NCBI GenBank assembly: GCA_022822725.1
Contig: JAJEAN010000001.1
Location: 186,001 to 250,000, forward strand
Length of the DNA: 64,000 nucleotides
Origin: Candidatus Latescibacterota bacterium
GTDB taxonomy: Bacteria; JAAXHH01
Direction of reading: 5' to 3'
Shown: piece after piece, positions 45,102 through 52,332 of the stretch
Layout of the letters: the number at the start of each line of letters is the position of its first letter
How positions within the stretch are numbered: the first letter of the stretch is position 1
Made by a program: the position numbers and the translations under genes
The notes under the pieces: model-generated
Told to the model about the DNA's origin: nothing
The model's database searches: none
The model's input: only the letters and a program-made list of their open reading frames with translations

Positions 45102-46133
45102 ATGGCATATACCCTTCAGACCGACCGGGACCAGGACATATTGCGGAACCTGGTGGAACACCACGTGTCCACGGGCCAGCCCGTCGGCTCACGCTCTATC
45201 GCCAGCCAGAGTCCCTTCAACATCAGTCCGGCGACGGTGCGCAATACCATGGTGAACCTCGAAGACGCGGGCTACATTACCCGGCCCCATCCCTCCGCCG
45301 GAGGGGTGCCGACGGACAAGGGTTACCGGTATTACGTAGATGCTCTCCTCCGCATGCGGCCCATCAACAAGCGGGACCGGGAGCGGATCCATCTCGAACT
45401 GGAAAACGACTGGCTCAGTGTGCAGGAACTGCTGAGCCATACCGCGCAAATACTCGGCCTCGTATGCAGGGAAGTCGGTGTGGCGCTGGCGCCGAAGCTC
45501 TATGACGGCAGGCTCGAACGGGTAGAGTTGATCCCGGTCGCCCGCCGCAAGGTGCTGCTGGTGCTGACCCTTGCTTCCGGGCTGGTCAGGAGCATCGTAG
45601 CCGAACTCGATGCCGATATTCCCAAAGACCGGCTCGACAGCGCGAGCTGGTTCCTCAACGAGCGGCTGTCCGGATGTTCCCTCAGGGAGATCCGGGGACA
45701 GCTCGACGAACGCCTGGAAGACGCGCCGCAGTCCAGGCGGAAGATCGTGCAGTTGTTCATCCAGTACAGCGAATATCTCTTCGATTTCGAGGAAAACGAG
45801 AAAACCCACATCGGCGGGACGACCTATATCGTGTCGCAGCCGGAGTTCGTGACGGACTACACGAAGCTTTCGTCGCTGCTTCAGTTTCTCGAACACAAGC
45901 AGACGGTCGCGCACTGGCTGGGCGAGCGCCATCACGACAACCGGATCGCCGTCACCATAGGGCGCGAGAACGGGCAGCGCGAAGTTACCTCGTGCAGCGT
46001 GGTGACTTCGACCTACAGAATCGGCGACATGACGGGCGTAATCGGGGTGATCGGCCCGACACGCATGCCCTATGCCCGGCTGATGTCCGTCGTCGGGTAC
46101 ACGGCGAGATACCTGAATACGATATTCGCGTGA
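45102..46133 (+). CDS. hrcA: Heat-inducible transcription repressor HrcA
   Basis: A 343-residue HrcA, the repressor of chaperone genes that binds CIRCE operators. The N-terminal winged helix (about 1-75) contains STGQPVGSRSIASQ and NISPATVRNTMVNLEDAGYI; the linker RPHPSAGGVPTDKGYRYYVD is a family hallmark. The C-terminal GAF-like dimerisation domain ends in YARLMSVVGYTARYLN. ATG 45102 with AGGA upstream is preferred over the longer frame from 45069. It heads the chaperone operon, though no CIRCE site was seen. Confidence 0.95.
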   Translation: MAYTLQTDRDQDILRNLVEHHVSTGQPVGSRSIASQSPFNISPATVRNTMVNLEDAGYITRPHPSAGGVPTDKGYRYYVDALLRMRPINKRDRERIHLELENDWLSVQELLSHTAQILGLVCREVGVALAPKLYDGRLERVELIPVARRKVLLVLTLASGLVRSIVAELDADIPKDRLDSASWFLNERLSGCSLREIRGQLDERLEDAPQSRRKIVQLFIQYSEYLFDFEENEKTHIGGTTYIVSQPEFVTDYTKLSSLLQFLEHKQTVAHWLGERHHDNRIAVTIGRENGQREVTSCSVVTSTYRIGDMTGVIGVIGPTRMPYARLMSVVGYTARYLNTIFA

Positions 46134-46386
46134 GTCCCGGGGAATTCGTAACGGACCGGTCTACCAGCGGACGTGAGCAATCACGCCCGCTTCGTTTTGA
46201 AATCCCCGGGTGTTACCTCGCTGAACGGGTGGATTGGTCGTTACGTCGAGGTTCGCGTGGTGCGGGCGGAACGAACGGATCAGGCAGAACGTGTAGCGCG
46301 GTTGGAGCAGACTGAACGAGTGACACGGTCGGAACGGAAAACGATCGTCGGAACTGAAAGTCCGGAGAAGTGACAGGAGGCATGAG
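46134..46386. other. hrcA-grpE spacer with degenerate repeats
   Basis: This 253-bp gap carries degenerate GAACG/CAGA-rich repeats around 46255-46345 and an open frame (46173-46373, Glu/Arg-rich) with no ribosome site or recognisable domain. I read it as non-coding. Confidence 0.55.
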
Positions 46387-47361
46387 GTGACTATGGGCAA
46401 GGAAGAGAACGCCGCACTCGAGTCCGCGGCGTCGCCCGGTGGCGAAGCCGAAGTGACCGGGACCACGATGAAGGATAACGACACCGCGGCCGGGGCCGAT
46501 TCAGCGGCCGGGACCGACACCACGGCCGGGGCCGACAACGCGGCCGGGGCCGACAACGCGGCCGGGCCGGACCACGACGCCGAATCGGGGAATGGACTGG
46601 CAGACGGGTCGGAGGACCGGACCGACGGGGCCGCATCCGGCGCAGAAGCGGATCACGGGGAGCCCTCGGACGGCGTTCCGGTCGATGCGGAGGAGGATGA
46701 ACAGGCCAGGCTGGCCGAGGAGGTCCTGCTTTACAAGGATCGCCTGGTGCGCCTTGCCGCCGAGTTCGACAACTACAAGAAACGAACCGGCCGCGAGTTC
46801 ACGGCACTGGTAAAAAACGCGGGTGAATCGCTGATCACCGAACTGCTCCCCATACTCGACAACATCGAAAGGGCCCTCCTGGCTCCGCAGACCTCCGAGG
46901 AGACCCGGTCATTCGCACAGGGATTCGAGATGATCCGCCAGCAGTTCCTGGAGAAACTCGAGAAGGCGGGCATGAAGGAGATCGTCGCGGAGGGAACGCC
47001 CTTCGATCCCACGCGGCACGAGGCCGTCATGGCCGTGGAAAACGAAGAACACCCGGCCGACACGGTGATCAACGTGGTCGAAAAGGGGTATACGCTGAAC
47101 GAGAAGGTCCTGCGCGCTGCCAAGGTCATCGTGACGCGCGCGCCGGCGAAACCAGCGAAACCGGCGGACCAGGTTGAGCAGACCGGTCAGGCGGACCAGG
47201 CTGAGCAGGCCGGCCAGGCGGACCAGCCGGGCCACGCTGAGCAGACGAGCCAGGCTGAGCAGGCCGACAAGACGGACCAGGCGGTCCAGCCGGGCCACGC
47301 CGAGCAGGCAGAGACGGAGAACCAGGACGGCGACGAGACGCCGGGATCCGGTGGAAGATGA
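46387..47361 (+). CDS. grpE: GrpE nucleotide-exchange factor with repeat-bearing N- and C-terminal extensions
   Basis: A 324-residue GrpE, releasing ADP from DnaK. The usual protein is about 190-200 residues. The conserved long helix and beta-domain lie at about 100-260 ([64 protein letters not shown] and a variant of the GY-x-L-x-x-K-V-L-R motif). The N-terminus contains five 6-residue AAGADx-type repeats (residues about 34-63), and the C-terminus an extra 60 or so Gln/Ala/Glu-rich residues (HAEQ, QADQ). GTG 46387 is 6 bp after AGGAGG; ATG 46393 is an alternative. It overlaps dnaJ by 4 bp. Confidence 0.92.
   Translation: MTMGKEENAALESAASPGGEAEVTGTTMKDNDTAAGADSAAGTDTTAGADNAAGADNAAGPDHDAESGNGLADGSEDRTDGAASGAEADHGEPSDGVPVDAEEDEQARLAEEVLLYKDRLVRLAAEFDNYKKRTGREFTALVKNAGESLITELLPILDNIERALLAPQTSEETRSFAQGFEMIRQQFLEKLEKAGMKEIVAEGTPFDPTRHEAVMAVENEEHPADTVINVVEKGYTLNEKVLRAAKVIVTRAPAKPAKPADQVEQTGQADQAEQAGQADQPGHAEQTSQAEQADKTDQAVQPGHAEQAETENQDGDETPGSGGR
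46486..46575 (+). repeat. 18-bp tandem repeat in grpE, 5 copies
   Basis: GCGGCCGGGGCCGAC-type units of 18 bp start at 46486, 46504, 46522, 46540 and 46558 and encode [30 protein letters not shown]. They keep the reading frame and lie in the disordered N-terminal extension. Confidence 0.92.
47168..47310 (+). repeat. Degenerate tandem repeats in the grpE 3' end
   Basis: Segments such as CAGGCGGACCAG and CAGGCTGAGCAG recur in frame, with the longer block CAGCCGGGCCACGC appearing twice. They encode a Gln/Ala/Glu/Asp-rich tail beyond the conserved GrpE fold. Confidence 0.8.
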
Positions 47362-48509
47362 ATAAACAGGACTACTACGATACCCTGGGCGTGGCGCGCA
47401 CGGCTTCTGAAGACGAGATCAAGAGGGCATACCGGAAGCTGGCCATGCAGTATCATCCGGACAGGAATCCGGACGACAAGGCGGCGGAAGAGAGATTCAA
47501 GACGGCCGCTGAAGCCTATGAGGTCCTCAGCGATCCGGACAAGCGCACGCGATACGACCGGTTCGGCCACCAGGGCGTGGCCAGCGACTTCGGATCGGGC
47601 GGATTCCAGTGGGAGAACTTTTCCCATGCCGGCGACTTCGAGGACATCCTGGGGAACCTGTTCGGGGGCGGGATATTCGGCGACCTGTTCGGCGGGCGGA
47701 CCCGCGGCAGGGCAAGCAACCGCGGCGAGGACCTCCGGGTAAATCTCAAGCTGACCCTGGAAGAACTGGCCCAGAGCGTCAGCAAGACGATTCGCATCAA
47801 GCGTTACGTGCCCTGCGACCAATGCGAAGGCGTCGGCGCCGCCGACCCGAACGGCGTGCGGATCTGTTCCACCTGCCATGGGCAGGGGCAGGTACAGCAA
47901 CGCGCATCCTCCCTGTTCGGCGTCGTGATGAACGTGACGACCTGCCCGAGTTGCCAGGGTCTGGGAAAGACCATAGACCGGCCCTGCAGCGCGTGCGAAG
48001 GGCAGGGCAGGCAGATTAAGACGGTTACGGTCAAAGTGGATATCCCGACCGGCGCCGGCGACGGGAACTACATGCGCCTGCAGGGCCAGGGCCACGCGGG
48101 GATCCGCGGCGGACCGGCGGGAGACGTGCTCGTCGTCATCGAACAGGAGCCCCACGAATCCTTCGAACGGCAGGACGACGACATCATCTACCTCCTGCCG
48201 CTCAGTTTCAGCCAGGCGGCCCTGGGCGACCAGGTCGAAGTCCCGACCCTCACGGGCAAAGTACGTCTCACCATCCCCCCCGGTACCCAGTTCGGCAAGG
48301 TGTTCAGGCTGCGCGGCAAGGGCATGCCCCATCTCAACGGGTACGGGCAGGGCGATCAGCTTGTAAAGGTCATCGTGTGGACGCCCACGGAACTCACCGG
48401 CCGTGAGAAGGAACTGTACGAGGAGCTGTCCCGGTTGAACAGCGGAAAGACGCCCGATAAAGACCGCGGGATTTTCAACCGGATCCGGGAAGAGCTGTTC
48501 GGCGAATGA
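47358..48509 (+). CDS. dnaJ: Chaperone protein DnaJ
   Basis: A 383-residue type I DnaJ, stimulating DnaK ATPase. N-terminal J domain with HPD ([13 protein letters not shown]), Gly/Phe-rich region ([21 protein letters not shown]), four CxxCxGxG zinc repeats ([32 protein letters not shown]) and the C-terminal beta domains. It overlaps grpE by 4 bp (ATGA). dnaK, often between these two genes, is not present here. Confidence 0.96.
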   Translation: MNKQDYYDTLGVARTASEDEIKRAYRKLAMQYHPDRNPDDKAAEERFKTAAEAYEVLSDPDKRTRYDRFGHQGVASDFGSGGFQWENFSHAGDFEDILGNLFGGGIFGDLFGGRTRGRASNRGEDLRVNLKLTLEELAQSVSKTIRIKRYVPCDQCEGVGAADPNGVRICSTCHGQGQVQQRASSLFGVVMNVTTCPSCQGLGKTIDRPCSACEGQGRQIKTVTVKVDIPTGAGDGNYMRLQGQGHAGIRGGPAGDVLVVIEQEPHESFERQDDDIIYLLPLSFSQAALGDQVEVPTLTGKVRLTIPPGTQFGKVFRLRGKGMPHLNGYGQGDQLVKVIVWTPTELTGREKELYEELSRLNSGKTPDKDRGIFNRIREELFGE

Positions 48510-48560
48510 AACTGCCGCGGACCCCGGAAACCCGGTCCCGCTTCCGCCCGATCCTCGCCT

Positions 48561-49550
48561 ATGCGCCACTGGGTTGAAGTCACTGTAGACATCTCGCCCG
48601 AAACCGAAGAAGCGATCGTCAACGCGTTCTGGGAACTGGGTTCCACCGGGGTCCAGCAATCCGGGCGCGGACCGGGCGGATCAGCAGGCGCACCCGAGCG
48701 CGTGACCGGTTTCTGGCCCGACCTGCCCGGCGTGGACGAGAAACTCGACCGGATCGCCCGCCTGTGGGAAGAACTGCGCAACCTGGGCATGGCGGAAGGT
48801 CCATGCCGGATCTCCACGAGGAAGGTTTCCGAAGACGACTGGGCCGGGAAGTGGAAAGCGAAGGTGGGGCCCGTCCGTGTCTCGGAAGGACTCATGGTCG
48901 CTCCGCCCTGGTCCGAGCCACACCAGTCGGACGGGCCGTGCCAGTCAGACGGGCCGCACCAGTCCGAGCCGCACCAGTCCGAGTCGCACAAGTCCGACCG
49001 ACCGCTCGTGGTTCGGATCAACCCGGGCACCGGGTTCGGTACAGGCGGTCACGAGACCACGCAACTTTGCCTGCGGCAACTGGAAAAACGGGTTCGGCCG
49101 GGAGACCGGGTGCTTGACGTGGGATCGGGTTCCGGCGTGCTCGCCATCACGGCGGTCCTCCTCGGCGCCTCCCGGGCGACGGGCATCGACATCGATCCCG
49201 AGACCCTCGGAAACGCACGGGAGAACGCCCGGCTGAACGGGGTGGAGGGCCAGGTCGACGTACATGCCGGCCGCATGGATCATCCCGCGGTGGGCGACCG
49301 CTACCGGATCGTGGTTTCCAATATCAGCGCGGCCAGCCTGACCGCCATGCTTCCCGCTTTCGCAGTTCGCCTGCACCCCGGAGGTGAACTGATCCTGTCC
49401 GGTCTGCTCATCGAGGAAGCCGGGTCCTTTGAGGCCGCGCTGGAAGACCAGGGTTTCTCGCTGCTCGAGCGGGAGACCCAGGGCGTCTGGTGGGCCGGCG
49501 CGGCCGTTCCGGCGACCGGACGGACAGCGCGCCACGATCGGCGGGAATGA
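48561..49550 (+). CDS. prmA: Ribosomal protein L11 methyltransferase with repeat insertion
   Basis: A 329-residue PrmA, trimethylating ribosomal protein L11. The N-terminal L11-binding domain (about 1-100, MRHWVEVTVDISPETEEAIV) and linker precede the Rossmann methyltransferase with the SAM motif VLDVGSGSGVLAITA, the acidic GIDIDPE and NPGTGFGTGGHETT. At residues 119-145 there is an in-frame insertion of five HQS-containing repeats (EPHQS, DGPCQS, DGPHQS, EPHQS, ESHKS) between conserved LMVAPPW and LVVRINPGTGF. It follows dnaJ and overlaps rsmE by 4 bp. Confidence 0.9.
   Translation: MRHWVEVTVDISPETEEAIVNAFWELGSTGVQQSGRGPGGSAGAPERVTGFWPDLPGVDEKLDRIARLWEELRNLGMAEGPCRISTRKVSEDDWAGKWKAKVGPVRVSEGLMVAPPWSEPHQSDGPCQSDGPHQSEPHQSESHKSDRPLVVRINPGTGFGTGGHETTQLCLRQLEKRVRPGDRVLDVGSGSGVLAITAVLLGASRATGIDIDPETLGNARENARLNGVEGQVDVHAGRMDHPAVGDRYRIVVSNISAASLTAMLPAFAVRLHPGGELILSGLLIEEAGSFEAALEDQGFSLLERETQGVWWAGAAVPATGRTARHDRRE
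48915..48995 (+). repeat. 15/18-bp tandem repeat in prmA, 5 copies
   Basis: Units of 15, 18, 18, 15 and 15 bp start with GAG or GAC and end in CAGTC or CAAGTCC. They encode EPHQS/DGPCQS/DGPHQS/EPHQS/ESHKS, all in frame, interrupting the methyltransferase at a loop before the SAM motif. Confidence 0.9.
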
Positions 49551-50284
49551 TGGAATTCAGCTACGTGCCCCCGGAACACATCACGGAGAACTCGGCCTTC
49601 GTTACCGACGAGGACGAACAGCATCACCTGGCCCGCGCATTGCGGCGGAAACCCGGTGACGCCGTGCAGTTCGTGGACGGTGAAGGCTGGATCTACGACG
49701 GCGTGCTCGTCCGCATAAAACCGGAGATCGAAATCGAGATCCGGGACCGCAGGAAAGACCGCCAGACGGAAGCGCCCGAAGTCACGCTTGCGCCTTCGCT
49801 GCTCAAGGGGCCGCGGCTGGACACGGTCGTCGAGAAGGCGACGGAACTGGGCGTCTCCTCCATCCTTCCCATGCGCAGCGCCCGGACCGTGGCGGGCGGC
49901 GGCGGACCGGCCGGTCAACGGCTGATCCGATGGCGGCGCATAGCCCTGAGCGCGATGAAGCAGTCGCTGCGCGCCCGGTTGCCCCGGATCGAACCGGTCG
50001 CGAGCATGGGGGACGTCGTGGGAACCGTTTCATCATACGACCTGGCCCTCATCGCCTGGGAAGAGGAAGGCGAAAGGCGTCCGGGCCTCGCAGCCGGCCT
50101 CGACGCGAAGGCAAAGCGCGTCCTGCTGATGATCGGTCCGGAGGGGGGTTTCACCGGGGAGGAGATCGCCATGGCCCGTGAAGCGGGCATGGTGACGGTT
50201 TCCCTGGGACGCGCGCGACTCCGGTCCGACACGGCGGCCATCGCGGGGCTGGCCCTGCTCATGGCGGCGCTGGACGCTCCGTGA
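49547..50284 (+). CDS. rsmE: 16S rRNA (uracil1498-N3)-methyltransferase RsmE
   Basis: A 245-residue SPOUT methyltransferase. An N-terminal PUA-like domain (about 1-75) is followed by the trefoil knot. Typical motifs are LAPSLLKGPRLDTVVEKATELGV, IGPEGGFTGEEI and LGRARLRSDTAAIAGL. It starts at ATG 49547 in an ATGA overlap with prmA, or at the ATG three bases later. The pairing prmA-rsmE after dnaJ is a conserved bacterial arrangement. Confidence 0.93.
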   Translation: MMEFSYVPPEHITENSAFVTDEDEQHHLARALRRKPGDAVQFVDGEGWIYDGVLVRIKPEIEIEIRDRRKDRQTEAPEVTLAPSLLKGPRLDTVVEKATELGVSSILPMRSARTVAGGGGPAGQRLIRWRRIALSAMKQSLRARLPRIEPVASMGDVVGTVSSYDLALIAWEEEGERRPGLAAGLDAKAKRVLLMIGPEGGFTGEEIAMAREAGMVTVSLGRARLRSDTAAIAGLALLMAALDAP

Positions 50285-50298
50285 TCGCGGCCGCCTGA

Positions 50299-50386
50299 AG
50301 TCACCGGCCCATGACCGAAGCAGCCGTGCGTCAACGTACCGTGGCCGAAATCACCGGGAGTCGCCGGCCCATGACCGAAGCAGCCG
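50299..50386. repeat. 60-bp-period direct repeat in the rsmE-HIT spacer
   Basis: A 28-bp segment containing CCGGCCCATGACCGAAGCAG occurs at 50299-50326 and 50359-50386, differing at one base. Related fragments lie between them. The 150-bp spacer has no gene. Confidence 0.85.
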
Positions 50387-50434
50387 GAAGTCATCGCCTC
50401 GTTTCGAGCACGAGGAACAATGGAGGACGATAGC

Positions 50435-50779
50435 ATGTCCGAATGTCTTTTCTGCCGGATCGTCGCCGGATCGTTGCCCACCGAGTTTGTCTACGAAGAC
50501 GAGCACGTCGTGGCCTTCCGGGACATTAACCCTGCCGCCCCGGTGCATATCCTCGTCGTACCGCGGGCGCATATCGAAACGGTCGCCGACCTGGGCAGCG
50601 ACGAGACCGGGGTCATGAGCCGGCTCACGGCAGCGGCGAACCGGATCGCCCGGGAAGCCGGCGTCGAAGCCGGCGGGTACCGGCTGATCGTCAACTGCGG
50701 CCGGGATGGGGGCCAGACCGTATTCCACCTTCACATGCACCTGCTCGGAGGACGCAAAATGCCCGAACTGGCCGCTTGA
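50435..50779 (+). CDS. HIT-family (histidine triad) nucleotide-binding protein
   Basis: A 114-residue Hint-type protein; such enzymes hydrolyse purine nucleoside phosphoramidates. Classic start CLFCRIVAGSLPTEFVYEDE, the APVHILVVPRAH strand, and the His triad HLHMHLLGG near the end with the catalytic His. ATG 50435 is chosen because a GGAGG box lies 9 nt upstream; ATG 50420 is also possible. It is followed by rpsU after 155 bp. Confidence 0.94.
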   Translation: MSECLFCRIVAGSLPTEFVYEDEHVVAFRDINPAAPVHILVVPRAHIETVADLGSDETGVMSRLTAAANRIAREAGVEAGGYRLIVNCGRDGGQTVFHLHMHLLGGRKMPELAA

Positions 50780-50832
50780 GCGTCGTTCGGCGGGACGAAA
50801 GGCGCCTATCGGGATCGAACGAATTAAACTCC

Positions 50833-50861
50833 TTGCTTTTCCTGTAAATCCATGGCATATT
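50833..50861 (+). promoter_or_regulatory. Candidate promoter for rpsU-yqeY
   Basis: TTGCTT at 50833-50838, 17 bp, then CATATT at 50856-50861 in the AT-richer leader, about 75 bp before rpsU. Weak -35. Confidence 0.33.
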
Positions 50862-50934
50862 GGGTAGGCTTGAATAGAGACGGAGAGTAAGACTTGGTTC
50901 ACCCGATTCGAGTGGCAAGAGAGGGGGTGTGAGG

Positions 50935-51132
50935 ATGCCAGGTATTCGTGTCAGGGAAGGAGAACCGTTCGAAAAAGCCCTGCGTCGTTTTACCAAGACT
51001 TGCGAGAAAGTCGGCATCATGTCTGAAATACGCAAGCATCAGCATTTCGAAAAACCAAGCGCGAAACGCAAGCGCAAGCTGAACGCGGCGAAACGGAAGA
51101 ATCAGAAGCGGCTCCAGCAGGAAAGATACTGA
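50935..51132 (+). CDS. rpsU: 30S ribosomal protein S21
   Basis: A 65-residue bS21, very basic, with the usual opening [20 protein letters not shown] and C-terminal Lys/Arg-rich helix ([18 protein letters not shown]). ATG 50935 follows a GGGGG box by 7 nt; a GTG 6 bp upstream is in frame but poorly placed. The gene precedes yqeY by 16 bp, the common rpsU-yqeY arrangement. Confidence 0.96.
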   Translation: MPGIRVREGEPFEKALRRFTKTCEKVGIMSEIRKHQHFEKPSAKRKRKLNAAKRKNQKRLQQERY

Positions 51133-51148
51133 TCGACCGGAGCGGGTC

Positions 51149-51631
51149 ATGGCGCTTAAAGAGCGTTTGACGGATGACATGAAGACGGCACTCAGGAACC
51201 GGGAAACCGTACGCCTCGGCCTGGTCCGCATGATACGCGCGCAGATCAAGAACCGGGAGATCGCCAAGGGAAGCGAACTGGTGGACGAGGAAACGGTCGA
51301 GGTGGTTTCTTCCCTGATCAAGTCCCGGAAAGAAGCGCTGGAATTCGCCGTCAAGGGAGATCGAAAGGACCTGGTCGCGCAGGCCGAAGAAGAGCTGGAG
51401 ATCCTTGCGTCCTATCTTCCGGAACAACTGTCCGAGGAAGAGATCAGGTCCGTGGTTAAGGAAGTGATCGACCAGTCCGGCGCCGCGGGACCGGGAGACC
51501 TGGGCAGGGTCATGGGTGCGGTCATGCCCCGTGTAAAGGGGCGGGCGGACGGCAGGCTCGTCAACAACATCGTGCGGGATTGCCTGGCCGGCCTGACCAC
51601 GCGGGACATGCAGTCCATGCAGACCGGATGA
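51149..51631 (+). CDS. GatB/YqeY domain protein
   Basis: A 160-residue protein made wholly of the YqeY domain related to the C-terminal tRNA-binding part of GatB. Key segments: RLTDDMKTALRNRETVRLGLVRMI, LASYLPEQLSEEEI, and GRVMGAVMPRVKGRADGRLVN. It may influence amidotransferase or tRNA function, but its role is not settled. GGAG precedes the ATG. A hairpin follows 39 bp after the stop. Confidence 0.92.
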   Translation: MALKERLTDDMKTALRNRETVRLGLVRMIRAQIKNREIAKGSELVDEETVEVVSSLIKSRKEALEFAVKGDRKDLVAQAEEELEILASYLPEQLSEEEIRSVVKEVIDQSGAAGPGDLGRVMGAVMPRVKGRADGRLVNNIVRDCLAGLTTRDMQSMQTG

Positions 51632-51669
51632 TTCCCTGAAAATCGCGGTCAGCGGCAGTTCTGATTTCG

Positions 51670-51700
51670 AAGCCTCTCCGAATCCCCGGGGAGGCTTTCC
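51670..51700 (+). terminator. Hairpin, probable terminator after yqeY
   Basis: AAGCCTCTCC (51670-51679) pairs with GGGGAGGCTT (51688-51697), with one G-U pair and an 8-nt loop, followed by TTCC and GTGTTTT. The U-run is short, but the stem is strong and correctly placed between yqeY and cvpA. Confidence 0.6.
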
Positions 51701-51713
51701 GTGTTTTGGTGCC

Positions 51714-52247
51714 ATGAACTGGATCGATATCGCCATCGGAATCCTCGTCCTGTACCAGGCGGCAACCGGCTTTAGAAAGGGATTCGCCCGGAGCCTGATC
51801 GACCTTGCGGGCATCGTTGCGGTGGTGGTCATATCCCTGACCCAGTTCGGTCTGGTGTCTGATTTCCTCGGCCGCCTGACGGGCATATCTACCGGCTGGA
51901 TGCACTGGTTCAGCCTGTTCGCCTGCCTGGTCCTGTCGCTCGCGCTGGTCAATGCCGTTACCGGCGTGGTCGGCCGTTCGTTACAGAGCGCATCGAAGTC
52001 CCTTCTCGACCGATCGGCCGGCTTGCTGCTCGGTGGCGCGCGCGGATGCGTCATCGCGAGTCTGCTGTTGATCCTTTATGTATTCATGCCGTTCACCGGT
52101 ACGGCGAAGACCCAGCTTGACAGGTCGTCTCTTGCACCGGAAGCCATGTCCATCATACCGGCGATCATCGATACCGTCATGGACCGTGTGTCTCCCGGTT
52201 CCCCGCCTGTCATGGAGAAACTGGAACGGTACCTGCCTAACGGGTAG
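51714..52247 (+). CDS. CvpA-family membrane protein
   Basis: A 177-residue inner-membrane protein with four hydrophobic segments. The CvpA/colicin-V-production start is clear: WIDIAIGILVLYQAATGFRKGFARSLIDLAGI. The family has roles in colicin V export, envelope homeostasis or biofilm formation, none assignable here. GARGCVIASLLLILYVF forms the last helix. It is followed by a spacer with degenerate repeats and then mutS2, a common neighbour of cvpA. Confidence 0.85.
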   Translation: MNWIDIAIGILVLYQAATGFRKGFARSLIDLAGIVAVVVISLTQFGLVSDFLGRLTGISTGWMHWFSLFACLVLSLALVNAVTGVVGRSLQSASKSLLDRSAGLLLGGARGCVIASLLLILYVFMPFTGTAKTQLDRSSLAPEAMSIIPAIIDTVMDRVSPGSPPVMEKLERYLPNG

Positions 52248-52332
52248 CCGGTCCGATGTGAGCGGCCGGCCTAATGCGAATAGTCGGCCCGAAGCGCGCA
52301 GCCGGCCGGCGACGATTCGAAAACGACCGAAC

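Noticed and set aside
46173-46373. A 66-codon frame between hrcA and grpE
   Set aside because: Arg/Glu-rich translation of degenerate repeats, no ribosome site, no recognisable domain.
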